Assembly: GCA_003194525.1 (NCBI GenBank)
Contig: NBIV01000001.1
Span: forward strand, 372,001-436,000
Direction: 5' to 3'
Origin: Gracilariopsis chorda
Lineage: Eukaryota > Rhodophyta > Florideophyceae > Gracilariales > Gracilariaceae
Length of the DNA stretch: 64,000 nucleotides
Part shown: piece after piece, positions 44,851 through 54,842 of the stretch
Layout: every line of letters starts with the position of its first letter
Numbering within the stretch: the first letter of the stretch is position 1
Notes under the pieces: model-generated
The model's database searches: none
The model's input: the letters and a program-made list of their open reading frames with translations, nothing else
What the model was told of the DNA's origin: nothing
Position numbers and translations under genes: made by a program

Positions 44851-45869
44851 CATGTCATGATGGCTAATCGTGCTAATCTCGACTCGAGACTGAAAACTGC
44901 GATCCTACAATGACGTGATGTAAGCTTGTTGCTATCTGTTCTTGTAAAGAGGCTATAGCATAACGGCGAGGGATACAAATTCGTTTCTTTGAGTTCCACT
45001 TTTTCTGAAGTTATCGGAGTCGGATGCGGCGGATCTTTACCCTCTCAGTAGCTTTGCGTGGAAGTTAAGCTGACACTTTTTCGGGCTGCAATTAACCTAC
45101 AGTGACGCACAGTATCACGTGTTTGCCAGAGGACTACTGCATATTCGATGAGTCATCGGTTTTTCTTTTTTTTCCGGTTCTCGTGAGGTGTCGAAGTTGG
45201 GAAGAATGGAATACGGGACATTTGAACGAGCGGTCCGATGCTGCGTCACACATTTACAGGTCCGCGGACCGCTAGCAACGTGATTTGTGAGAGATGTTGC
45301 GATTGCTTCCGGTGACACCCAATGACACTCGCGGCATAACGTCACGTTCGGACCAGCATTCTTTGGCTGAATGTCCATGCTGAGAAATATACATCGCGCA
45401 AGGATAGATACGAGTGACAACTGCGTGGGAGAAGACGACAACTTCTTTCGTGCTCACATTTTAAGTTGCCTACTTAGTAGCATAAAGATAAGACGTCAGC
45501 ACTGTCAATTATCGCGACGGTGAACAACCACGCACACACAAGATTCCAAGCCAAAGAAATTGCTTTCCGTTCGGAAAACATCTCATCCCACCAACTTTCC
45601 AGATTGTAGACCAAAACAAACGGCGGCAATCATGGCCTTACTCGATCTCCAGAAATGGCGATGTACAGAGGATATTCCTACGATACCGCCTGCAATCCAA
45701 ACCCGACGGACAGAAAGGACGGAAGAGAACTCTCCCATGTTATTTGTATAGATGATACTCTATCAAAACGAGAACGAAGCGCAAAACTAGCGGCCAAGGA
45801 AACACGCTCGTTTTTCTAACCAGGGGTACATCGCTTCCCAGCAAAAGACAACACTATCTGCTCCCCATA
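44851..45869. other. Intergenic, nothing recognised
   Basis: 1 kb, short overlapping frames only. Confidence 0.4.
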
Positions 45870-47414
45870 TCACGTGCCCACAGCAAGAAGACACAACATC
45901 AGAAAAACCAGCGCTGCACAGCCCGTCCAAATGTTGTAGGCATATGCAGTCACATACGGCTTACGGCATCCCTCATCATATGCTTCGCACGAGAATGGAC
46001 ACGAAAGAGCGTAATAGTCACAGGGCGCTTGCAGTTTTTGGCACTGACTATTCACACATAACATGGGGCAAGCTGTGTCCTTCATAGCTCTACTGAAATA
46101 TCGGACCGTTCTCCTGTTATTGCACTGAATCTCTCTTGGCAAAACAAACGTGCCCTAACCCTTTACATGCACACGAAGCGTATGAAAAGAAAATGCGGTG
46201 TGGCTACGTTCGCGATGTTTCCACAACAATTGAGTAACGACTCATTTCGCCTGGACAAGGGAGTACAAACTGGTATTAATCACTGAAAACGAAAACGAGT
46301 GGTGGCAGGTGAGCTTCGGTCCTGTAACACATTAGCCGCAGACCATATGTCAAGCGCCGCAGAATAGCAACCTTGAGCAGCGAAAATGTATTGGAACATG
46401 TTGCCCCATTGGGTGACAATGGTGAACAACATGTGTGGTGAAAACAGCGCGTTCAGACGATCAGGACCGCGGCAGGGCCATGTCATATATGCATGTGCGT
46501 TTGTATGTTGCGAAAGATGAAGCTGCGGATAACAATGGCAGTGCATTTGAAAACTGAGCTATCAGAATGTATGCTTTGCGACACATTGTGTGACGATGAT
46601 GGCCTTTACAAACTGCAGCAGGAAAGAAGATGCGAATATTGCAGACTGTGATGGAGAGCCAACTGAATGAAAATAGACGCTTCGATTGGTGATCTTTTTG
46701 TCATGTAAAACTTGGTATACACTTGTGAAAGCTGCTTCGGCAAACGAGAGGTCGACCGATGTGCAGTCATCTTCGCGAAAGCTTCTTTGTGACGGAAGCT
46801 GGGCCCAAAGTTGGTGGATACGCGTGATGCTGATCATCCTGACAGGTCAATACTGCTTGCAGAATCATCGGTGTGACTGCTGACAAACGGCAAGCAGTGT
46901 AAGTTGGATGGCACAAAGGGCGTAGTAGACGGGAAAAGAAGCAAGGAAGCAAACCATACGGACATATTGTATTAAGTCAGTTAGAAGTCTGAGAAAAGTG
47001 TGATTGCGTTTGTAGCAAGTTGAAGCAGTACGGCTCATCATCGATCTTGGTGGAGAACAGTTCGTCATCGCAACTCGTTGCGTATCAAGAGTAGCAAATA
47101 TTGTTCCTGAGTTTAATCATTTGAGCTTAGCCATACGGAAAGAACGATACGCACCTTTGGAATCACGGTAAAGATTGCAACTCTTCGAAAAAGAAAAAGT
47201 ACCGGTGAATGTCGACTGCTGTTCTTTAGGGTGGCCGTGTATATTCGACCCTCCGCTCGGAAAAGAATACGGGTCTGTCGATCAAAGCCCTGACAAAATC
47301 CATTGTACGCCACACGTTAGCGGCCAGCGTAAAGTTCGGAGGCAGTGACGTCGCTGAACATATCGCCGTCTTCCCAGCTACCTCCACAGCACCGTCGTCG
47401 TCTCCCGGATGCAA
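45870..47414 (-). CDS. Possible spliced multi-pass membrane protein gene (model unresolved)
   Basis: Consecutive minus-strand open pieces carry hydrophobic segments: 47068-46865 (VRMVCFLASFPVYYALCAIQ), 46837-46562 (SAIFASSFLLQFVKAIIVTQ), 46546-46280 (MLFTIVTQWGNMFQYIFAAQ) and 46142-45870. The last piece is a Cys-rich loop (ACPMLCVNSQCQKLQAPC ... CPFSCEAYDEGC) followed by a final membrane span (GCAALVFLMLCLLAVGT) and stop. Splice-like signals on that strand include acceptors TTTCCTGCTGCAG (near 46613) and CACACTTTTCTCAG (near 46990) and a donor AAG|GTGCGT (near 47150). Four hydrophobic spans with a Cys-rich loop before the last recall tetraspanin-like topology, but no CCG motif is seen. I could not build one model that uses every piece in frame. 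The 45870-46142 exon is the best part. This may be chance. Confidence 0.3.
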
Positions 47415-47826
47415 CTCGAATCGGACAAGACCTATAATCGCTGAATATCATTTCGTGGCAACTTGTCCACGAAAAGTGTCTGATTTCCGTGGACAGCTTG
47501 CCACCACAGGAAGATAGACTGCGTAAAGAAAGTAGAATTGCCTTGTGGCACCGTGTCCACGATTGACATTTCCAGTCTTCATGCCTGTCTGCCGTCTGCT
47601 AAGCATAGCGTCATGACAAAAATTGATTCGACACGGCGCAGCACACGTGCGGCAGAGAGAAGCTGAACGGCTCCAACCTCCATATCTCTTTCGCCTTCCA
47701 AGTTTGCACTGCAAACTTACTTCTTGATGCGCAGCGTCTTCTTTCTCGCGAGCGTTTCCCTTCAGACAGAAACAGCGAGCAATTCGAACTGGAACCAAGG
47801 AATCAAGTGACTCTCCTTTATACGAC

Positions 47827-49563
47827 ATGGCGTTCATCACCCCGTTCGCGCCATCCCTGTCGCGCACGCCGTTAAGACGGCCACGCTCCACCGCGCGCCG
47901 CAGCCCGCATGCTTCTCCCACATTGCCGCGTGTGCGGATGGCTCGAACAAGTATCCAGCCTGACGAGCTAGACGTAGCCGAAGACTCTCCCAGAGATGCC
48001 GCTTTTTCCGATCCGCAGCATGACCTTCCAGACGCAGATTTAGAACTGGAACCGCCCTGTGTAGGAGATTTCTTACACTCCCCATGCTTGCAGGAATATA
48101 AAGAGCAGCGGGAAGCTGGGCTCGTATCTTATTCTTTGTATGACCTGCCGGATGACATTAGTGACGTTTGGGCTCTGGCAGTTGGTCCTTCCAAGGCCAC
48201 TGAACTCAAGAATCAGTACTCGCGTTTCGGAGTGCTCATCGAGCATAATTTCGCAGACTTTGCATCGGCAGAAGGCTGTACCGATGCATTTCGCAACGCT
48301 ACGATCGACGAGATTGCTTTTGCAAAAGCGAAGGCTGTGTACGACGACACTGGGATGCCAGCTATAGCAGAATTCAGCGATATGACTATAGAACCTCCCA
48401 AATCAGGTTCAAATATTAACAAGACTATGCAACAGGGATATTACACACGCCTTGTTGATACTGAGGGTGACGCAATGATCGACCGCGTTCGACCGATTTC
48501 AGATGCGAATAGGATGGCTATCTTTAAGAGCGCTGTAGCGTACTATGATGGCGAAATGCATGTTGTGGTTCAGCGTGCAGCCAGTGTTGCTATGGCTTTC
48601 GCTAGCGCTTATCATGTAACTATAGCAATTGCATCCGCTTTGGATGAATTGTTCAAGCAGCTTTCTCGTCGTCTCAACCTCACTTTTGACAGCCCCGAGA
48701 ATTCCAAGTGGCGGGCCGAAGATGGCGAAGGGCAGAGTGAAGGCAAGCGTCTCGTAGGCGCTACGATGCTGAAAGAGCGTCTTCTGCGAGAGGGTAAAAT
48801 GCTGAGTGACAACATCATCAAGGTTTCCTCATTTGTGAATCACAAGGTGGATACGGAACTGATGGAGGTGTGCGGTGAAGAGTTGGCGGAGCGTTTGAGA
48901 CACACTATGCCTAACAAAATATTGACAGTGGAATCCACCGGGCTTATTGCGGGACTTCCGACTGCTCGAACTCTTGGAATTCCTCTTGTGTTTGCGAGGA
49001 AGAGCAGACCTATCACGATTAGCGATTCGTATCAGACGACTTACCGTTCGGCTACGAAGGGCACGATGAATGAGCTGATTGTGTCATGTGAGTATCTGGA
49101 GGCTGGAGATAGGGTGTTGATCATTGATGATTTTCTGGCGGGGGGATCTACAGCGGAGGCTTTGTTCAAACTGGCCAAGATGGCACATGCAAAGGTTGTC
49201 GGGGTGGGGGTTCTGATTGAGAAGATGATGGACGGGGGTCGGGCTTTTCTATCGGGCTATGACGTGCCAGTGGAGTCGCTGGCGAAAATTTTGCCAGCAG
49301 GAGACAGGGGGCGCATCATGTTCGTCGAAGAGGAAGCGTGGGTACCACCGTTTGTGAAGAAGCAACGGAGTGAGGGGGAGCAGGAGGGTGAGGAGGGTGC
49401 GGGTACGGAGCGATCGATGGCAATGTTGGAGGAAGAAGACGAGGACGAGGAAGGGGAGGAGGGGGAGGAGGACGTAGGAGTGATTCGATGGGAGGACGAA
49501 GAAGAGGAAGGAGTGTTGGACGAGTTGGAGGAAAACCTGATTCGAGAACACGGACGGAGATAG
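47827..49563 (+). CDS. Xanthine phosphoribosyltransferase-like protein with large N-terminal extension, plastid-like leader
   Basis: 578 residues, single exon, ATG at 47827. Residues 314-500 match bacterial xanthine phosphoribosyltransferase (Xpt; xanthine plus PRPP to XMP, purine salvage). The evidence is MLKERLLREGKMLSDNIIKV, FVNHKVDTELM, a base-site segment KILTVESTGLIAGLPTA, VFARKSRPITISD, and the PRPP loop VLIIDDFLAGGST (430-442), then GVLIEKMMDGGR. The first 40 residues (MAFITPFAPSLSRTPLRRPR and on) are Ser/Arg/Pro-rich with no acids, as in plastid transit peptides. Residues 80-300 form a well-structured-looking region (DISDVWALAVGPSKATELKN, FGVLIEHNFADFASAEGC, VRPISDANRMAIFKSA) that I do not recognise. 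The C-terminus (about 508-578) is a Glu/Asp-rich tail. Xpt is a bacterial enzyme of about 190 residues, so the extension is unusual. Plastid location and bacterial or cyanobacterial origin are inferred. Confidence 0.85.
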   Translation: MAFITPFAPSLSRTPLRRPRSTARRSPHASPTLPRVRMARTSIQPDELDVAEDSPRDAAFSDPQHDLPDADLELEPPCVGDFLHSPCLQEYKEQREAGLVSYSLYDLPDDISDVWALAVGPSKATELKNQYSRFGVLIEHNFADFASAEGCTDAFRNATIDEIAFAKAKAVYDDTGMPAIAEFSDMTIEPPKSGSNINKTMQQGYYTRLVDTEGDAMIDRVRPISDANRMAIFKSAVAYYDGEMHVVVQRAASVAMAFASAYHVTIAIASALDELFKQLSRRLNLTFDSPENSKWRAEDGEGQSEGKRLVGATMLKERLLREGKMLSDNIIKVSSFVNHKVDTELMEVCGEELAERLRHTMPNKILTVESTGLIAGLPTARTLGIPLVFARKSRPITISDSYQTTYRSATKGTMNELIVSCEYLEAGDRVLIIDDFLAGGSTAEALFKLAKMAHAKVVGVGVLIEKMMDGGRAFLSGYDVPVESLAKILPAGDRGRIMFVEEEAWVPPFVKKQRSEGEQEGEEGAGTERSMAMLEEEDEDEEGEEGEEDVGVIRWEDEEEEGVLDELEENLIREHGRR

Positions 49564-50004
49564 GTGGAATCTGCAACCCGCATCGTGTGCGCTCGCTTCG
49601 TGAACAGCGATGCGTGGCTTGCCTGTGCACCGCAGAGCTCGTTGGGAGGCGGGCGGCGCTTTGCAGTGTGGCGGTTGGCCACGCGTGCAAGTGCGTTGCA
49701 TTTGGGGTTGATGCGCCCAGAGCTGCGAATTTCGCACGTGTCGAACTGCCACCGTGCGCGAACCAGAAAAAACCGACTGCCACTGCATCTATCGCGTATC
49801 TTCTACCGTTGGTACAGGTGCGCTCGCAAGGTGCCTACCTATGTTGGTTGTCACCGCTTTTCAGAGCACACCAGCTCCACCCCTGCCGCCCCTACCATCT
49901 TCCTCCTTTTCTCCCCTCTCCTACCCTCTTTCCTCCGCTCTCCTACCCTCTTCCCTCCTGCTTTCCGTCTTCCCGCGACCCCCACCTAGCTTCTTCTCCA
50001 TTCC
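49564..50004. promoter_or_regulatory. Spacer and probable promoter of WD40 gene
   Basis: 441 bp between tandem genes. It contains TACCGTTGGTAC at 49804-49815, 190 bp before the start codon, and a long pyrimidine tract (about 49888-49980, CTCCTACCCTCTTTCC-like) just upstream of ATG 50005. Confidence 0.45.
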
Positions 50005-51825
50005 ATGGACCTCCCGCCTCCCTTGCCAGCCCACCGTTCCCAGCGCATCTCTCCCCAGAAGCCTCGTCTCAATCCACCTTACGCCCTCTTTCCCGACGCA
50101 CTTCACGCCCCTTACTCTCCAACTCGACCCCCACCGCCACCCTCCTCCCCCTCCCCCGTTCGAGACAATGATGAAGCATACGACTACTTCAACTGGCTTT
50201 CCCACGAAGCCACTGTCACCGATGGAGCCCATTCTGCGCCCACCGATCTAACCACTTGTGCCCCTTCTGGCGCTCTGCCGGACCTCCACTGCTCCTCTGC
50301 CGAAGTTAGCGCCCCACGCTCTCACTGTTATGCCGTTTGCAAAGGCTTGCAGTCTTCCGTCGGTGCATTTGTATTCGCACATAATTCCGTTCCCACGCGC
50401 TCCCCCACCAGAAGGCGCTCCCGGCGTGCAGCTCATGCTACATGCGCTTGTCTCGTTTCCCCACGTTCCATGCCGCTGGGAACCCCGTACCCCATCTTGA
50501 ATGAACCCGACTCCGATCGCTATTCCGTCTCCTCATATTCCTCCGAGTCTGATGAGGACGAATTTGTCCGAGAGGATGATTCCAAGCGTCGCTTGTTCAG
50601 CGGCAAACCCGCAATTTCCTACCCATGCGAAAGACTTCCCACTCCGCTGCCTCCGAAAGATCACAGTGAAGGTGATATCACAGCAGAAGAGGCTGCCAGT
50701 GGCGTTGATGTCCAGGGCATTCCCTGGGAAAGACTTCAGCTTACCCGCGAGGACTACCGTGCAACCAGACTTCGGGAGAATCCCCGTCGTGACTCGACAG
50801 AGACTCCTGAAGGCCTTCGTGATCTTGTGAAGGAACCAAAAAGGGATGCCCGCTTTTATGACTTCTTCAAGAATACGCGTAAGGTCAAATGTAATATTGT
50901 TCACTTTCAATTGCGTAATCTCGCCTGGGCTACTAGTAAGCACGACGTGTTTGTAATGCATGACGGCGTTATTGTACATTGGGACGCTTGTGCAAAGCGC
51001 AAGTCCAAAGTGCTCGATTTGAGTGGTTCTACCGCTTCTGGGCCTAACAGTCTTGGTATTCTTGTTCAGATATCTACTATGATAGCAAAGGGTGACCTGG
51101 TCATTGCGGGCGGTTTTTATGGTGAAATGGTCGCTAAAAACTTGAGGTCAGGCACGATTATCCACAACAAACGCATCACTTACGATGAGAATGCCATCAC
51201 CAATGCAATTGATATATATGATGACACCATCATTACAAGTAACAACGACCGCTTTGTGCGCACTTTCGACATCAATACATTCAAACGCAAGTCCGCTTTT
51301 CGCTTTCAGCAGCCCGTTAATCATGCTACTCGCCGACCGTTTGGTAAGATGGTTGCCGTTGCTGGGGATGACAAACCTATACAGGTTATTGATGGTGACA
51401 CAGGGGAACGTATTACTCAGTTACATGGCCATGAAGATTACTCTTTCGCGACAGGATGGCACCCCAGCGGCAGATTACTGGCCACAGGCTCACAGGACCA
51501 AACATGTCGTGTATGGGATGTTCGCAATATGTCGCAATCTATTAGTGTTTTAGGTGCGCGTCTCGGTGCAGTGCGGTCGCTGCGTTTCTCGTCGTGTGGG
51601 CAGTTCTTGTTCATGGCTGAACCGCGTGATTATGTGCACATCTTTGACGTGAACAGGGGTGAGTTTGACACCTGCCAGGAAATTGACCTCTTTGGCGAAA
51701 TTGCCGGAATTGCTCTTACTCCTTGTTCTGAAGGCTTATATATCGCAGTCAGTGATCGCACCTATTCTAGCTTGTTGGAGTATGAACGGAGAAACACTTC
51801 TCTCGTGAATGACTTACTTCTTTGA
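50005..51825 (+). CDS. WD40-repeat protein of the plant/fungal transducin-like family
   Basis: 606 residues, single exon, ATG at 50005. The first about 270 residues are Pro/Ser-rich and acidic, without clear domains. From about 290 a conserved core begins with FYDFFKNTRKVKCNIVHFQL and is followed by WD-type blades: IVHWDACAKRK, LVIAGGFYGEM, TITSNND-type RFVRTFDIN, MVAVAGDDKPIQVID, HEDYSFATGWHPSGRLLATG, QDQTCRVWDVRNM, AVRSLRFSSCGQFLFMAEP and YVHIFDV. This layout matches a family of uncharacterised transducin/WD40 proteins in plants and fission yeast (recalled from general knowledge), whose role is mostly unknown. A beta-propeller scaffold is likely. The Pro-rich start follows directly on a pyrimidine-rich leader, so an internal start is possible. 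Confidence 0.88.
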   Translation: MDLPPPLPAHRSQRISPQKPRLNPPYALFPDALHAPYSPTRPPPPPSSPSPVRDNDEAYDYFNWLSHEATVTDGAHSAPTDLTTCAPSGALPDLHCSSAEVSAPRSHCYAVCKGLQSSVGAFVFAHNSVPTRSPTRRRSRRAAHATCACLVSPRSMPLGTPYPILNEPDSDRYSVSSYSSESDEDEFVREDDSKRRLFSGKPAISYPCERLPTPLPPKDHSEGDITAEEAASGVDVQGIPWERLQLTREDYRATRLRENPRRDSTETPEGLRDLVKEPKRDARFYDFFKNTRKVKCNIVHFQLRNLAWATSKHDVFVMHDGVIVHWDACAKRKSKVLDLSGSTASGPNSLGILVQISTMIAKGDLVIAGGFYGEMVAKNLRSGTIIHNKRITYDENAITNAIDIYDDTIITSNNDRFVRTFDINTFKRKSAFRFQQPVNHATRRPFGKMVAVAGDDKPIQVIDGDTGERITQLHGHEDYSFATGWHPSGRLLATGSQDQTCRVWDVRNMSQSISVLGARLGAVRSLRFSSCGQFLFMAEPRDYVHIFDVNRGEFDTCQEIDLFGEIAGIALTPCSEGLYIAVSDRTYSSLLEYERRNTSLVNDLLL

Positions 51826-52802
51826 TAATTGGAACCAGCTTCATTGCTGATGCGCAACCACATCACTGCATGTACAGATATTTATATAAAAGCTATCCTA
51901 CAACGGTTTTGCTCTCAGGTGAACACTCCATTTCTCGTAGTTTGGCGCACTTGTAATGCTTGTGATGTAAGATTTCTGCAATCCTGCGGAGGCGGAGGAC
52001 AAGGAAAACCAGAGCGTTACAATCTGATCTCAAGCTCAACACGCTGCAGTTCCTGCGTTGAGCCTCCCTCCATCTCAACTGTAAGGGTTAAACCTGTTGA
52101 AGTAATGTTATCTTCTCGTCTTATCCTCTGAAAAAGTCAAAAGGTTAAATCCTGCACTCCTCGAAACCCTTTCACCAGCATGCCAGCGCAAGAGGACGCA
52201 AAGGCTGTGCTGTCATCGAGCACTCTGCTTCTATCTGTCATGGAGCCGTCTAGGCGTTTCTGACTGGTCCAAGGCTTTTCACATTTTTCTTCGCTAGAAC
52301 TAGAGAGTGTCGGTGTGGCCCAACGCGATTATTCAAACAACGTCCTGTAGACTGTCCAGTTTCGCAATTCTAAATGTTCGAGTTGTCTCCCATAATAAGC
52401 GTTGCTCGGTATTGTCGGCATGTGCGGTCTTGTTCTGACATCGTCACAGGATTTGGCTGGCCCCAGGAATGGGGCTGCCCTTTTCGAAAGGCCAAGATCC
52501 CATCAGTACAAGGGGCGTTTCTTTAGAACTTAGCTTTGTTCGTTCTTCCTTGCGAGAATCAACTCAAGGGGCTATCATACTTCAAAAGGCAAAGCTCGAA
52601 CCAAGTGATAGAAAATTGGGGGACGGATATTGTCGACTCGGGATAAGGAAGTATATACCTGTGAAGAGTTACGGCGGATGAGGAAGCCAAATGGATATGC
52701 GATTGGGTCTATTAGGGGAATTTAGCAGTCGAATAGATGATTGGCCTTCTACTTCTAGAAAGTTAATACCGCTGCCTCGGAATCAGAGGAACGTGCCCGT
52801 AA

Positions 52803-52828
52803 ACACACACACACACACACACACACAC
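52803..52828 (+). repeat. (AC)n microsatellite
   Basis: 13 AC dinucleotides. Confidence 0.97.
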
Positions 52829-52971
52829 TACTAGTGAATCGATACCCGATTAACCGAAACGAAAAATACAGCTGCAGAGGAAAGCAACGGGAACGAATGC
52901 TGCTCACCTTCCCGAAAAGAGACAGCTTTTACTAAAAGCTCTCCTTCAGCTTAGTAATAGAAAGCTGTTGT

Positions 52972-52993
52972 CCACAATAAAGAAGAAGAAGAA
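52972..52993 (+). repeat. AATAAAG(AAG)n tail
   Basis: Same form as 25893-25915, preceded by a stem-forming sequence. Confidence 0.6.
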
Positions 52994-53361
52994 TGCTGCT
53001 CTTGGTGTAACGCTTATATAACTAGAAGGATGTATAATGTGCCACAATCAGCAATAGAAGAGTATTACATCCAGGACCAGCGCAGAGAAAAGAATGGAAA
53101 AGGCGAGCCGCGTCAGAACGAAATGGATCCGATCTCGGGTATTCCCGTAGAAGCTTGGTGCTGATCTTTCCATGTTCCGAGATAGTAGCTAGTGAGTGCA
53201 ACACGACTGCTGCAAGGTGAGAGCAAGCAGCAGTCATCGGCTACATTTCGGGGACATGAATAGAGATTGGTACTACGGGACAGAGAAAGGTTTTCTTTCC
53301 GAGGAGCTTTACGTACATAGAGTTTAGCATGCTAGACGAAGAAAAGCTCCACTGTACAGTT

Positions 53362-53422
53362 AGATTCTTCCACAATGCCATAATCAGGTAATGTGCCCAT
53401 AAAGAAGAAGAAGAAGAAGAAC
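53362..53422 (+). repeat. Repeat ending in ATAAAG(AAG)n
   Basis: TAGATTCTTCCACAATGCC... at 53362 recurs at 55741 as TAGATTCTACCACAAAGCC (4 differences in 26). The 53362 copy ends in an AAG-repeat tail, the other does not. Confidence 0.55.
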
Positions 53423-53812
53423 TGCCAGCGTGTGAAATGCCTCCTCGGGTCTCGTACAGCAGAGTGAGTAGATGCAGTAGATGCTCCATTAGCCAATTCC
53501 ACACGCAGAGCAAATGATCACAATAACCATTGAAGAATGACCAGAAATACAGATTCCATGCGAGATATATGAGCGACAGCACACCCCTTATAAGCTTGCA
53601 AAGATTAAACAAAAGGTGTTTCATGATACCAGGCTTTTTAAGAGGTATGTGGAAGCTTTGAGTCGTGGGTCTTGCTCGCAATGCGCTGGCAACTTCAGTA
53701 GCGATTGCGTCATAGACATTATGGCTCTGCTGCAATCCTTTGAATTCGATATACCCATCTTAAATCGAGCACAAAGTGCGGGAATCACATACCTTCGTAG
53801 CTCTAAGCAGGA

Positions 53813-54700
53813 TTACTCGTTTACTTCACGCTCTTTTCTCATTGCCGCGTCGACGCAGTTTCTGAGCAGCATGGCGATTGTCATAGGGCCAACTCCCCCT
53901 GGGACAGGAGTGATCATACTCGCAATCTTCCTGCACTCCTCAAAATCCACATCTCCGACTAGCCTATAGCCGGATTTCTTTGACGAGTCAGGTTTCGAGT
54001 TTATGCCAACGTCAATAATTATGCAACCAGGCTTCACCCAATCGCCCTTGACCATCTCTGATCTACCTACAGCAGCGATGACTATATCAGCTCTTCGAAC
54101 AACACCCGGTAAATCAGCTGTCCTCGAATGAGCGATGGTAACAGTAGCATTTTCATGGATTAGTAACATGCTGACTGGTAGTCCTACAATGTTGCTTCGC
54201 CCAATGACCACAACTTCTTTTCCCGCAATTTGTACGCCGCTTCGCTTTAGAAGCTCTACGCAACCCCTCGGAGTGCAGGGCACAAACAGTGGGGTTCGAC
54301 CTTTCATAGCAAGTTTCCCTATATTGACAACATGAAAGCCATCTACATCCTTCTCAATGGAGACTGACGATAGAATTCGCTCTTCGTTGATATGCGATGG
54401 AAGCGGCAGTTGTACTAGTATCCCATGCACAGATTCGTCTCTGTTCAGCTCTTCCACAGCCTGGAGGACTTCTTCTTCGCTTGCCGTATCTGGAAGGCTG
54501 CGATGAATCGAATTCATAGAGCACTCTTTACAAGCCTTGATCTTCATTCGAACATAAGTAGATGAATCTGTACGCTCTCCAACCAAGACTGTGGCTAGTC
54601 CAGGAACAATTCTCTTCATTGATTCGACGTCATGTTTTATCTCAGTACGAATTTCCGCGGCTATCGCCTTCCCATCTATGAGTTTGGCACCTCCGGACAT
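53813..54700 (-). CDS. folD: Bifunctional methylenetetrahydrofolate dehydrogenase / cyclohydrolase (FolD)
   Basis: 295 residues, single exon. It interconverts 5,10-methylene-, methenyl- and 10-formyl-tetrahydrofolate using NAD(P), in one-carbon metabolism. I chose ATG 54700 (MSGGAKLIDGK); the open frame runs 28 codons further up but without an ATG. Active-site Tyr and Lys are in SSTYVRMK (Y49, K53). Also seen are GILVQLPLP, KDVDGFH, the nucleotide-binding GRSNIVGLPVSMLL, ADIVIAAVGRSEMVKGDW, IIDVGIN and TPVPGGVGPMTIAML. The size matches the bacterial, plant and mitochondrial FolD form (about 290) and there is no C-terminal formate ligase. No clear targeting peptide from this start; a spliced upstream exon could add one. 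Confidence 0.95.
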   Translation of the reverse strand: MSGGAKLIDGKAIAAEIRTEIKHDVESMKRIVPGLATVLVGERTDSSTYVRMKIKACKECSMNSIHRSLPDTASEEEVLQAVEELNRDESVHGILVQLPLPSHINEERILSSVSIEKDVDGFHVVNIGKLAMKGRTPLFVPCTPRGCVELLKRSGVQIAGKEVVVIGRSNIVGLPVSMLLIHENATVTIAHSRTADLPGVVRRADIVIAAVGRSEMVKGDWVKPGCIIIDVGINSKPDSSKKSGYRLVGDVDFEECRKIASMITPVPGGVGPMTIAMLLRNCVDAAMRKEREVNE

Positions 54701-54817
54701 GTTGATTTCAGATTGGCGAAAGCTTCCCCAATACGCGGTTGCAGCGACAGGTCTTTCGCCTATCGAGGTCCGACAGATCAGCACAGGAGTTCATCACTGC
54801 GCGCATGCTGGCGGTAC

Positions 54818-54842
54818 GGGTTAAACATTAGCAATCTAACCC
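54818..54842. repeat. GGGTTA/TAACCC inverted repeat
   Basis: 6-bp arms; the loop shares TTAGCAATCTAAC with 34555-34567. Confidence 0.65.

Larger units (their letters stand above)
51826..53812. other. Intergenic region with microsatellites and AAG-tailed repeats
   Basis: 2 kb without a supported gene. It contains (AC)13 at 52803-52828, a hairpin-like stretch 52923-52967 (CAGCTTT ... AAAGCTG) followed by ACAATAAAG(AAG)n at 52972-52993, and a GGAGCTTT/AAAGCTCC pair (53303-53350), then TAGATTCTTCCACAATGCC and CATAAAG(AAG)n at 53397-53422. Confidence 0.5.

Noticed and set aside
53241-53735. 164-codon minus-strand frame with hydrophobic, Trp-rich segments
   Set aside because: Its poly-Ser run is the complement of the AAG repeat and the frame spans repeat sequence; no family recognised.
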